From: Pseudoflavonifractor sp902362925
GTDB lineage: Bacteria; Bacillota; Clostridia; Oscillospirales; Oscillospiraceae
Strand: one strand, 5' to 3'
Length of the DNA: 64,000 nucleotides
NCBI GenBank assembly: GCA_902362925.1
Contig: CABIYL010000015.1
In this document: positions 8,428 through 15,804 of the stretch, piece by piece
Layout: every line of letters begins with the position of its first letter
Numbering within the stretch: position 1 is the first letter of the stretch
Position numbers and translations under genes: made by a program
Notes under the pieces: model-generated
The model's input: only the letters and a program-made list of their open reading frames with translations
The model's database searches: none
Told to the model about the DNA's origin: nothing

Positions 8428-8724
8428 ATGGAAATGTTTGACTTTGAAGCCCTCAATATCAGCACCGCAAGTAATGAAACTATTGCAGCACTGGCTGAGG
8501 CTCTTTTCCCGCTTACCTCTGAGCGTAGCGAGGAGGAACGAAAAATTGACCAGGACTATGATGGGGTACTGGAAACCTTGGAAAGCAGTTTCAACCCCAA
8601 ACAGCGCAAGTGGTTTGAACACTACCAGCAGCAGGTGGCCGCAGAACTTCGCATTGCCGAGCGGCGGCGGTTCGTATGCGGTTTCAAAACAGCTATGCGG
8701 TTGGCCCTGGAAAGTATGAAGTAA
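8428..8724 (+). CDS. 98-residue hypothetical protein, early region
   Basis: RBS GAAAGGAGC precedes ATG 8428. It is a charged helical protein (MEMFDFEALNISTASNETI...) with an IDQDYDGVLETLESSF core. The similar length and style of the next ORF suggests the two belong together. I know no function. The position after muB corresponds to the semi-essential early region of Mu, where small accessory proteins such as Gam and Kil are encoded, but no similarity to those is visible. Confidence 0.65.
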   Translation: MEMFDFEALNISTASNETIAALAEALFPLTSERSEEERKIDQDYDGVLETLESSFNPKQRKWFEHYQQQVAAELRIAERRRFVCGFKTAMRLALESMK

Positions 8725-8737
8725 GGAGGGACGCACA

Positions 8738-9043
8738 ATGTTAAGCAGAAAGGTTCTGGATGCCCTGCGCGATGAGTTTAACGATGAGTTTGATAAACTG
8801 AGTGAGAAAGATAGCTACATACAGCAGATGAAAGCGAATGCCTTCGCGCTGATCGGCAGCATAGCTCCCAATGACCGGAAGTTGGAGTATGAAGTTGATG
8901 ACGCCATCACGGGTATTGTTTCGGCCTCATCTCTGCTGGGCTTCTATATCGGCCTCAAAACCGGAGCTGACATGGAACGGAATATCTCAGATTCCAACTT
9001 TCCGGAACGGGTTTTGAAGGTATTCCAAGAACTCAAAGAATAA
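8738..9043 (+). CDS. 101-residue hypothetical protein, early region
   Basis: RBS GGAGGG precedes ATG 8738. It is acidic and mostly helical, with a glycine-containing hydrophobic stretch SLLGFYIGLKTGADMERN near residues 70-88. It is the last gene before the 9055-9082 terminator, so it closes the early operon. No family recognised. Confidence 0.65.
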   Translation: MLSRKVLDALRDEFNDEFDKLSEKDSYIQQMKANAFALIGSIAPNDRKLEYEVDDAITGIVSASSLLGFYIGLKTGADMERNISDSNFPERVLKVFQELKE

Positions 9044-9054
9044 TCTTATTCCTG

Positions 9055-9082
9055 CCCCCGTTATCACGCGTGATAACGGGGG
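9055..9082 (+). terminator. early-operon terminator
   Basis: A perfect 28-bp palindrome (arms CCCCCGTTATCACG) followed by a short T-run. It separates the early genes from the activator and head genes, so the latter need their own promoter. The 220 bp after it (9083-9306) contain no gene and must hold that promoter. I cannot pick a convincing -35/-10 pair in it. Confidence 0.85.
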
Positions 9083-9306
9083 TTTAAGTATTCGGGAATA
9101 TCTGTGTACCATCCCCGTCTAAAACCTTTTATATGGCCTCTAAAATGGCAAATTGGGTAAAAGGCAAGTATTACTTATGTAATGGGTCTCGCTGTCATAC
9201 TTAAATATTGCTTAGAAGTAATTCGGAGAAATGATTCAACAGGCTTTTTCTAAGAAATGCAGTTACTATAAAAAAGCAATCTTATTGCGGGAAGGTGGTG
9301 TAACTC

Positions 9307-9600
9307 TTGCTGGAGCCATGGACAAAAGAACTTACATCTTCCATGTTGCCTGATGGGATATGTAAGAAAATTGCCGAGGAAATCGGAGCAGACAACCTTC
9401 TAAAACTGGCTGTACTGGTGGGTGGATCCACCTTTTATATTCCACAGGCTGAAAGCATTCTGCGTCCGCTCAGAAACCAGAAAATTAAAGAGGAGTACAA
9501 CGGGTATAACAGTGCGGAACTCGCCGGAAGGTATGGAATCACCCAACGACAGGTACAGCAAATCGTACAACAAAAAGCGGAATATTCTACATCTTACTAA
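9307..9600 (+). CDS. Mor/C-family transcription activator
   Basis: 97 residues from TTG 9307 (GGAAGGTGG upstream). It has the Mor family build: an N-terminal dimerisation region (GICKKIAEEIGADNLLKLAVLVGGSTFYIP) and a C-terminal HTH (residues 70-87, ELAGRYGITQRQVQQIVQ). In Mu, Mor activates the middle promoter and C the late promoters. Here only one member is present, directly ahead of the head genes, so it most resembles C in position. Keeping a late activator suggests the head genes are under temporal control. Confidence 0.85.
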   Translation: MLEPWTKELTSSMLPDGICKKIAEEIGADNLLKLAVLVGGSTFYIPQAESILRPLRNQKIKEEYNGYNSAELAGRYGITQRQVQQIVQQKAEYSTSY

Positions 9601-9616
9601 CAGGAGGGTAAATCAA

Positions 9617-10534
9617 ATGCTTATCAACAGCGGCACTATCCGTGAGGCTTTCCAGAGCTTCAACACAGTGTTCAACAAAGCGTTCCAAGAGATGGAGGCA
9701 CAGTATCCCCGTGTGGCTATGGAGGTTCCCAGTGAAACGCGGGACGAAAGCTACGCATGGCTGGGAGCTGTCCCCTCTATGCGGGAGTGGATTGGTGACA
9801 GGGAAATCAAAAACCTGTCCGCCTACGGCTACACCATCCGCAACAAGGACTTTGAGCTGACCGTGTCTGTACCCCGCAACGATTTGGAAGATGACTGCAT
9901 CGGTGTCTACAAGCCCATGTTCCAGGATTTGGCCTACAGCGCCAGGAAGCACCCTGACAAGCTGGTGTTCGGCCTGTTCCCCCGGTCCTTCACGGAACCG
10001 TGCTTTGACGGCAAGCCTTTTATCAGCGATGACCACACCCCTGCCGTTGCGGGGAAAATGGTCAAGCCACAGAGCAATAAGGGGACGTACAAACTCACGC
10101 CCGAGAGCTACGGTGCAGCCCGCACCCAGATGATGTGCCTGGTAAACGACCAGGGCGAGGTCATGAACATCGTCCCGGATTTGCTGGTTGTGGCACCTCA
10201 GAAGGAGGCCATCGCCCGGACTATCCTTATGGCGGATGAAATCCACCAGGAGGTCAACATCTACAAGGGCACCGCCGAGTTGCTGGTGGTGCCGGAGCTG
10301 GCCGCCAACCCGGAGCAGTGGTTCCTGCTGTGTACCAAGCGCCCCGTCAAGCCCTTTATCTTCCAGAACCGCCGCAAGCCGCAGCTTGTCGCCAAAGACA
10401 GCCCCAGCGATGACAACGTGTTCTTTAATAAGAAATTCATCTACGGAGTGGACGCTCGCTGCAATGCCGGGTATGGCCTGTGGCAGCTTGCCTTTGGTTC
10501 CACCGGCGAGGCAGATATGCCTGCTGGGGCATAA
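9617..10534 (+). CDS. Mu gpT-like major head (capsid) protein
   Basis: 305 residues from ATG 9617, 16 bp after the activator, RBS CAGGAGGG. The sequence follows the Mu T family: N-terminal SGTIREAFQSFNTVFNKAF, then WLGAVPSMREWIGDREIKNL and an FELTVSVPRNDLEDD loop. A central PFISDDHTP and a late KFIYGVDARCNAGYGLWQLA complete it. T forms the icosahedral head shell. Length is the family norm and the ORF is intact. In Mu, T lies downstream of the protease gene I; here it is upstream. Confidence 0.93.
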   Translation: MLINSGTIREAFQSFNTVFNKAFQEMEAQYPRVAMEVPSETRDESYAWLGAVPSMREWIGDREIKNLSAYGYTIRNKDFELTVSVPRNDLEDDCIGVYKPMFQDLAYSARKHPDKLVFGLFPRSFTEPCFDGKPFISDDHTPAVAGKMVKPQSNKGTYKLTPESYGAARTQMMCLVNDQGEVMNIVPDLLVVAPQKEAIARTILMADEIHQEVNIYKGTAELLVVPELAANPEQWFLLCTKRPVKPFIFQNRRKPQLVAKDSPSDDNVFFNKKFIYGVDARCNAGYGLWQLAFGSTGEADMPAGA

Positions 10535-10544
10535 GGAGGGCGCT

Positions 10545-11456
10545 ATGAACATCAAGTATATTTTTCTGAGCAACTCCCTTCCTTTCGAGGAAAGCGGCTA
10601 CAGTGCCCAGACGCCCTATAAGCTGGTAAAGCTTCTCCCACTGGGGCTGGTTCACAGCACAAAAGGCGATTTCCTGGTGGACAATGAATCCTTTCAGTCT
10701 ATCCGCTGTAAATTCGCGGAGCGGCAGCTCCAAATTCCCATCGACTACGAACACCAGACATTGAAGGATATGCAGGCCCCGGCGGCGGGCTGGATTAAGG
10801 ATATCGTGCTGAAAAGCGACGGTATCTATGGGGCTGTAGACTGGACAGAGCGGGCGATGGAGTACCTGAAAAACCGGGAGTACCGCTATCTATCCCCGGT
10901 CATTCTGACCCAGGGGAAGGAGCGGCGGGTGGTTGCGCTCCACTCAGCGGCCCTCACCAACACCCCCGCTATTGACGCAATGGTGCCCATTACTTGTAGT
11001 GATAAGCCCAATGAAGGCGAAGGCAGCGCGGATCAGGAGAACGTAGTGGACGGCGGCAAGGACAATCTGGCGGCGCTGGCGGCGCTTTTGCAGCTTGATC
11101 CGTCCGCCACCATGGAGGATATCTATCAAGCGGTTTCTACCTTGCTGGAAAGGAAAGAAGCCCTAAAGCTCAAAGCAGATGCCTGCCAATTTGAGGTTGC
11201 CCGAATGAAGGCGGACAGCGTGGTGCTGGAAGCCCTAAAGGACGGGAAGGTGCTGCCCTTCCAACGTGACTGGGCATTCCAATCCGCAATGAATGACATG
11301 GACAGTTTCACTCTTTGGCTCAAGACCGCGCCCCAAGTTGTGCCTATGGGTGAAGTTTGTCCCGGGAAGCCTCCCCAGGCGCAGCGCCATCATTCCAGAG
11401 CCCACGAGTTGATGGGGCTGTCTGCTGAGGATATCGCAAAATACGGAAACGTCTAA
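10545..11456 (+). CDS. Mu gpI-like head maturation protease/scaffold
   Basis: 303 residues from ATG 10545, 10 bp after T, RBS AAGGAGGG. It matches Mu-like prophage I proteins: PIDYEHQTL near residue 67, AAGWIKDI, then YRYLSPVI and VVALHSAALTNTPAI (candidate catalytic His/Ser region). A charged C-terminal half (from about 165) is likely the scaffold. In Mu, I encodes protease and scaffold as nested products. Having both T and I means a capsid shell could in principle be made by this element. Confidence 0.9.
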   Translation: MNIKYIFLSNSLPFEESGYSAQTPYKLVKLLPLGLVHSTKGDFLVDNESFQSIRCKFAERQLQIPIDYEHQTLKDMQAPAAGWIKDIVLKSDGIYGAVDWTERAMEYLKNREYRYLSPVILTQGKERRVVALHSAALTNTPAIDAMVPITCSDKPNEGEGSADQENVVDGGKDNLAALAALLQLDPSATMEDIYQAVSTLLERKEALKLKADACQFEVARMKADSVVLEALKDGKVLPFQRDWAFQSAMNDMDSFTLWLKTAPQVVPMGEVCPGKPPQAQRHHSRAHELMGLSAEDIAKYGNV

Positions 11457-11472
11457 ATAGGAGGGTTTGACC

Positions 11473-11784
11473 ATGGATTTTGAGAAAATCGGCGGTCACA
11501 ACGCCGCTGTCCGGGGGTATATCCTCCGTATGCTGGTGAAGGGCTACCATAACGCCCTGGCCGTCCGCCGCATCTCCAACTGTCTTGTCCGGGACGGACT
11601 GGTTTCTGACCCGGATATTTGGGAGCCTTTGAAATACCTCTATGATATGGGCTTCATCGAGTTCACCAACAAAAAGATCATGCCCGACACCGCCTATGAG
11701 CAGGACGGTGTGACACGGTTAACCACGAAGGGCGTCCGTTTCATTGAGAACGGCGGCGACCCGGAATCGGGGATTGATTTGTGA
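11473..11784 (+). CDS. 103-residue winged-helix-like phage protein
   Basis: ATG 11473 lies 7 bp after AGGAGGG; a TTG two codons earlier is less well placed. The sequence (AAVRGYILRMLVKGYHNALAV...PDIWEPLKYLYDMGFIEF...VTRLTTKGVRFIENG) looks like a winged helix. Genes of this size sit next to the small terminase in Mu-like phages (position of Mu gp26), so I suspect an equivalent. That is inference from position. It overlaps the next gene by one base. Confidence 0.65.
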   Translation: MDFEKIGGHNAAVRGYILRMLVKGYHNALAVRRISNCLVRDGLVSDPDIWEPLKYLYDMGFIEFTNKKIMPDTAYEQDGVTRLTTKGVRFIENGGDPESGIDL

Positions 11785-12350
11785 TGGGTAAACCCAGAAA
11801 GCCGCGCTCAGACGCGAAGCTATACCAGCTTCCAAAGACCGTTCTGGACGGCGTTAATGAACGGTTGGTGAACTACAACATGAGCTATGCTGATATCATT
11901 GTATGGCTCGCAGAGCAGGGCTATAAAGTCAGCCAATCATCTCTGTCCCGCTACGCCTTCAAAGTGTTTGAATCGGCGCAGCGTGTCGCTGATGACCTGG
12001 AGAAAACCAAGTACATTATTGACGTTATCGGCAGAAATCCCGATCTGGACACCACTGAGGCAACCAGCGCAATCCTTAAAAGCGGGTTGCTACAGAAGAT
12101 TTCCTCCGCTGAGGAAGAATTCAATAATATGCCCATTGAAAAGGCGGGGCGACTGTTTGTCCAGCTGGCCAAGGCCGAGGCTGACCGCAAAAGGACGGAC
12201 TACGCCACCAAACGGAAAGCGGAGCTTGCCTTTGACCAGATGGAGGCGGACTTGCTGGCTCAGGTTCGACAGTACCCAGATTTGGCTGCACAGTTGAAGG
12301 ATGTACTCAACCAGGCCCGTACCCGGATAGCCAACGCAGACCTTGAATAA
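11784..12350 (+). CDS. DUF3486 (Mu gp27-like) putative small terminase subunit
   Basis: 188 residues from ATG 11784 (TGATG overlap with the previous stop; a GTG one codon earlier is possible). It begins GKPRKPRSDAKLYQLPKTVLDGVNERL and contains an HTH (MSYADIIVWLAEQGYKVSQSSLSRYAFK), then a long helical region. This is the layout of the DUF3486 family, annotated as gp27 or terminase small subunit in Mu-like phages. It would recognise the element's own end for packaging. The large subunit (gp28), normally the next gene, is absent: only 157 bp remain to the right end. Confidence 0.88.
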   Translation: MGKPRKPRSDAKLYQLPKTVLDGVNERLVNYNMSYADIIVWLAEQGYKVSQSSLSRYAFKVFESAQRVADDLEKTKYIIDVIGRNPDLDTTEATSAILKSGLLQKISSAEEEFNNMPIEKAGRLFVQLAKAEADRKRTDYATKRKAELAFDQMEADLLAQVRQYPDLAAQLKDVLNQARTRIANADLE

Positions 12351-12357
12351 AGCATAG

Positions 12358-12397
12358 CAGCGGCCCATCTCCATGCCATGAAGGAGGCGGGCCGCTG
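12358..12397 (+). terminator. hairpin near the element's right end
   Basis: CAGCGGCCC and GGGCCGCTG pair across a 22-nt loop containing a weaker stem. There is no T-run, so termination is uncertain. The remaining 12398-12486 stretch is A/T-rich with no ORF. It includes a motif (GACGCGGTTTTA on the - strand) loosely like the transposase repeats. Confidence 0.45.
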
Positions 12398-12486
12398 TGT
12401 ATACTTATTCCATTTGCTTTCAGATATTCCCGTTTAGACGTCGTTTAATTGCAGATAAAACCGCGTCTTTCAAGGTTCTTCAATTA

Positions 12487-12507
12487 CGTTTTGCGTGTCC
12501 CGTCACA
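12487..12507 (-). repeat. right terminal inverted repeat of the Mu-like element
   Basis: Exact inverse of 4454-4474, followed by the second copy of the CCTGC target duplication (12508-12512). Flanking hcp sequence resumes in frame once one copy is removed. Confidence 0.95.
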
Positions 12508-12904
12508 CCTGCCCAGGGACACCGTGATTCTCACCGCCGGATGCGCCAAGTACAAGTACAACAAGCTGAATCTGGGTGACATCGGCGGCATCCCCCGCGT
12601 ACTGGACGCCGGTCAGTGCAACGACTCCTACTCCCTGGCGGTCATCGCCCTGAAGCTGAAGGAGATCTTTGGCCTGGACGACATCAACGACCTGCCCATT
12701 GTCTACAATATCGCCTGGTATGAGCAGAAGGCCGTCATTGTTCTGCTGGCCCTGCTGTACCTGGGCGTCAAGAACATCCACTTGGGTCCCACCCTGCCCG
12801 CCTTCCTCAGCCCTAACGTGGCCAATGTGCTGGTGGAGAACTTCGGCATCGCCGGAATCGGCACCGTGGAGGACGACCTGAAGCTGTTCTTCCCCGAGGC
12901 ATAA
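12508..12904 (+). pseudogene. hcp: hybrid-cluster protein Hcp, 3' part
   Basis: From the duplicated CCTGC the frame reads PRDTVILTAGCAKYKYNK, then GGIPRVLDAGQCNDSY and NIAWYEQKAVIVLLALLYLG. These are the C-terminal cluster-binding segments of Hcp (Cys in AGCAKY and AGQCN, Glu in YEQKA). It ends VEDDLKLFFPEA, a normal Hcp C-terminus. It has no start or ribosome site of its own and was continuous with 3202-4453 before insertion. The absence of any other frameshift suggests the insertion is recent. Confidence 0.93.
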
Positions 12905-12911
12905 GCGCTGT

Positions 12912-13022
12912 TCGGACCGCACTTTTCATGCGGCAAAACAGATAATTTTGTGAAAACTGGCCCCCTTGTAGGACAAGGGGGCCAGTTTTTACTTATATCA
13001 GTTCCGGCGGGACACCATTCTA
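12912..13022 (+). repeat. dispersed intergenic repeat, copy A
   Basis: The segment CCGCACTTTTCATGCGGCAAA, a T-rich stretch with a hairpin, then AGTTCCGGCGGGACA matches copy B at 23241-23412 (CCGCACTTTTTCATACGGCAAA ... AGTTCCGGCGGGATA). The two flanks are conserved while the middle differs. Copy A lies just after hcp. Confidence 0.55.
12954..12990 (+). terminator. hcp terminator
   Basis: AAACTGGCCCCCTTGT pairs with ACAAGGGGGCCAGTTT around a 2-3 nt loop and runs into five Ts, 50 bp after the hcp stop. Confidence 0.9.
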
Positions 13023-13068
13023 CGGCAAACGACAAAAAGCAATAAAACTCCCACAAAAATACCAGCAG

Positions 13069-13097
13069 TTGCCAAGCATGTGCATTCCGTATATAAT
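13069..13097 (+). promoter_or_regulatory. jet operon promoter
   Basis: TTGCCA (13069-13074) and TATAAT (13092-13097) are separated by exactly 17 bp, about 58 bp before the jetA start. No obvious operator palindrome lies beside it, so expression is probably constitutive. Confidence 0.7.
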
Positions 13098-13154
13098 ACT
13101 TTTAATATCTCTTGGAATCATTGTTCAAGATGACAATCACCGAGGTGGATGCAG

Positions 13155-14645
13155 ATGGCACTACAGGCAGATATGCTGGAGAGTATACCGCAAACAAAAT
13201 ATTTGTCCGCAGAGAGCTATATTTCCTACCGGGCCATTATGCGCACTTTTTATCTAGAATATCAAAACATGCACTATCAGCTGGATAAGGATACTATTCT
13301 ATCCCTGCTGCATAAGGACGCCCTCTTTGCTGCATACACTGTTGAACAGCTCGTATCGGATCTCGATCAACTGGTCAAGTGGAAGAACCTGGCCCCTATA
13401 CAAGATCCCCACAAGGCATACACCATCGCTGATTTTAAAAATCGCCAGTTCCAGTACATGATGACGGAAGCCGCCCTGGAAGTAGAGCGCATGACCATCA
13501 CCCTTGAAAATTTGTATACGCAGACCACAGGACTTTCTTCCAGCGCTTTCCGCCGGATTCAAAAAGCACTGCACACTGCTGAGCATCTGGAGGAGATGTC
13601 TCTGAAGGATGTGGGAGAATGGTGGCAGGAACTCCAGGAGGATTTCCGCCGGCTGCGTCAAAATCATCAGGATTACCTGCGGGAATTTTATGGCCCCAGC
13701 GCGGAAAAACAGATGAGATCTGCTGAGTTTATTGCATATAAGCAGCATCTGATTCGTTACCTGGAAGATTTTATTCAGGATCTCCAGAGCAGCGCGACCC
13801 AAATCAGTGCACAGCTTGAGGCTTTTACAGAGGAGCAAATCGAGCGTATTCTCACGCTCGTTTATCAAAGCGCACTGGAGATTCCCCGTCCCCACTCTGA
13901 GCAAACACCCCTTTGGCAGGAAGAACTTCGGCAAAAGGAACGGGGTGTATGGAAGTCTCTGACAGCCTGGTTTACCGGGAAAGGCTCCACTGCCAGGCAG
14001 GTCATGGATGTCACAAATGAAGTGATCCGCAGAGTGGTTCAAAATGCGGCAATTCTGGTCCAGATGCAGGATATGGGGGTCAGCAACAAAGCGGAGCTGC
14101 GCCATCTGATGATACTGTTTTCCAATCTTCCCTCCCTGGAGGATGCACACAAGCTTTCCGCTTTGGCATTCGGCGCCCAGCAGGCCAGACACTTTACCGT
14201 AAATGATGAGCGGGAGACCGAGCGAATTGACTCAAGCACCTACGAAGAACGCCCTCTGGACTATTCCCTGCAGCCGAGAGTGCGGACCTATCGGCCCCGC
14301 ATGGACCGCAGCGGATTTGCGGATAAGAGCGCAGAAAAGGCAGCCCAGCGGCAAAAAATTTTGGAAGAGGAGCGCCAGCTTCGAGAAAAAATTACACAGT
14401 ACATTCAAGACGGAAAGCTGGATTTTTCCACTTTGTCCGAGCCTGTCCCGCCTGAAGTGCGGACGGTATTCCTGTCGTGGGTCGCAATGGCGAACCTTGC
14501 GCCGGATGGCTATGGCCATACCCAGTATGGGCAGCGCTTTATGCTGGAAAGGCGCGGGAACCGCACCTGCAACCTGATTTGCACAGACGGCACATTGTCC
14601 ATGCCTGACTGTGTGCTGCTTTTTGAGGGGAATGGAAATGAATGA
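13155..14645 (+). CDS. jetA: Wadjet JetA (DUF2397/TIGR02677)
   Basis: 496 residues from ATG 13155, six bases after AGGTGG; an ATG at 13149 abuts the ribosome site and is less likely. The protein is long, helical and rich in Glu, Gln and Arg, and it matches the TIGR02677 family. In Wadjet, JetA is the kleisin-like subunit that joins the SMC heads. It starts a four-gene operon with jetB overlapping its last 8 bases. I recall this DUF2397/2398/2399 version being called type II Wadjet; the subtype label should be checked. Confidence 0.88.
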   Translation: MALQADMLESIPQTKYLSAESYISYRAIMRTFYLEYQNMHYQLDKDTILSLLHKDALFAAYTVEQLVSDLDQLVKWKNLAPIQDPHKAYTIADFKNRQFQYMMTEAALEVERMTITLENLYTQTTGLSSSAFRRIQKALHTAEHLEEMSLKDVGEWWQELQEDFRRLRQNHQDYLREFYGPSAEKQMRSAEFIAYKQHLIRYLEDFIQDLQSSATQISAQLEAFTEEQIERILTLVYQSALEIPRPHSEQTPLWQEELRQKERGVWKSLTAWFTGKGSTARQVMDVTNEVIRRVVQNAAILVQMQDMGVSNKAELRHLMILFSNLPSLEDAHKLSALAFGAQQARHFTVNDERETERIDSSTYEERPLDYSLQPRVRTYRPRMDRSGFADKSAEKAAQRQKILEEERQLREKITQYIQDGKLDFSTLSEPVPPEVRTVFLSWVAMANLAPDGYGHTQYGQRFMLERRGNRTCNLICTDGTLSMPDCVLLFEGNGNE

Positions 14646-15804
14646 GTTTCGATATCTGCTGGACCGCTTCTGGGTAACACGGGCAGACAATAAGGACCTG
14701 TACTTTTCTGTGAAGCGGGCGCTGCCCCACTACCGCCGTCTGGTAAATGAGCAATTGGGATGGAACCTGATTGTCAATGAATCGGTCATAAAGCTGGAAA
14801 AGGTTCCGCCCAAGGCAATGTCCTGGATGGGGATACAGGAATTTCAGGAAAGCCTGGACTATTGCCTGCTATGCGGCACACTGCTTTTTCTGTCTGATTT
14901 GGACGATAGGGAACAGTTTCTGCTCTCCTCTCTGACAGACGCGCTGGAAGCAATCCTGGCAGAAATACAGCCCATGGACTGGACCCGCTTTTCCCATCGG
15001 AAATCTCTCGTAAGGGTTCTCCGGTATGCGCAGCAGATAGGGCTGCTCATTGTTTATGACGGCGTCAGCGAGGGCTTCGGAAGTGATCAGACCCAGGAGG
15101 TCCTCTATGAAAACACCGGGTTATCCCGCCACTTTCCCATCCATTTCGGGCGTGACATCATGCATTGCAGGTCCATCGAGGACTTTGAAGCATTTTCCTG
15201 GGAGGGGGAGGACGCGGAGCGAGGCCGCCAGCGGATCCAGCGCGTGTATCGGCAGCTGACATTGGCTCCGGCACTCTATTGGTCTGAGCAGGACCACAGC
15301 GATTATGACTATGTGAAAAATCAGCGCTCATGGATCAATCGCTATCTGGGCGAAGCCATAGGCGGAGAGCTGCAGGTCCACAAAAACGGCGTATTTTTTG
15401 TCTTGGAAGAGGAACATCGTTTTGGCTCCGTCCATCCGCGGGATTCCGCCATCTCAGATGTGGCTCTTCTGCTGTGCGCACAGCTTCGCAGCCAAATTAC
15501 AGCCGGCATCTATCCCCGCAGCGAGGATGACACCGTTTTCCTGACCCGCCATGAGTTTCAGCACGAACTGCTGCAATGCCATACACAGTACGGAACTGGC
15601 TGGGGCCGCCGTCTGCGGGAGCTTTCGCTGGAAAATCTGGCCCAGGAATTGATTGCCTATCTATCAGGCTGGATGCTGTTGGACCAACAGCCGGAAGGCT
15701 TTGTACTCTATCCCGCTGTGGGAAAATGGATCGGACACTATCCCGCCCGCTATCAGGATGGGCTTAGAGAGGAGACTGCGGATGAACCGCTGGAAGATGC
15801 ATAA
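14638..15804 (+). CDS. jetB: Wadjet JetB (DUF2398/TIGR02678)
   Basis: 388 residues from ATG 14638, seven bases after GAGGGG (an in-frame ATG at 14632 is also possible). It overlaps jetA by 8 bp. The MNEFRYLLDRFWVTRADNKDLYF start, the WMGIQEFQESLDYCLLCGTLLFLSD segment and the DDTVFLTRHEFQHELLQCH segment follow TIGR02678. JetB is the winged-helix KITE-like subunit that bridges kleisin and SMC neck. It overlaps jetC by 23 bp, so the subunits are translationally coupled. Confidence 0.88.
   Translation: MNEFRYLLDRFWVTRADNKDLYFSVKRALPHYRRLVNEQLGWNLIVNESVIKLEKVPPKAMSWMGIQEFQESLDYCLLCGTLLFLSDLDDREQFLLSSLTDALEAILAEIQPMDWTRFSHRKSLVRVLRYAQQIGLLIVYDGVSEGFGSDQTQEVLYENTGLSRHFPIHFGRDIMHCRSIEDFEAFSWEGEDAERGRQRIQRVYRQLTLAPALYWSEQDHSDYDYVKNQRSWINRYLGEAIGGELQVHKNGVFFVLEEEHRFGSVHPRDSAISDVALLLCAQLRSQITAGIYPRSEDDTVFLTRHEFQHELLQCHTQYGTGWGRRLRELSLENLAQELIAYLSGWMLLDQQPEGFVLYPAVGKWIGHYPARYQDGLREETADEPLEDA

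Larger units (their letters stand above)
4454..12507. mobile_element. compact 8,054-bp Mu-like transposable element
   Basis: The ends are perfect 21-bp inverted repeats (4454-4474 and 12487-12507) beginning TGTGACGGGACACG and ending in the mirrored CA. They are flanked by the 5-bp duplication CCTGC (4449-4453 and 12508-12512), the Mu target-duplication length. Inside are a divergent repressor, a Ner-like HTH, MuA-type transposase, MuB-type ATPase, three small early ORFs, a Mor/C activator, major head protein T, protease/scaffold I, a 103-residue protein and a gp27-type small terminase. No large terminase, portal, minor head, tail or lysis gene is present. All ORFs look intact. The element could be a minimal prophage remnant or a dedicated satellite of a Mu-like phage. 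Confidence 0.93.

Noticed and set aside
9587..10573. 328-residue - strand ORF opposite the T head gene
   Set aside because: Shadow frame. T has clear family motifs and a ribosome site; the antisense product has none.
4454..12507. Complete Mu-like prophage
   Set aside because: At 8 kb it lacks large terminase, portal, minor head, tail and lysis genes. Both ends are present, so nothing is hidden outside the window.
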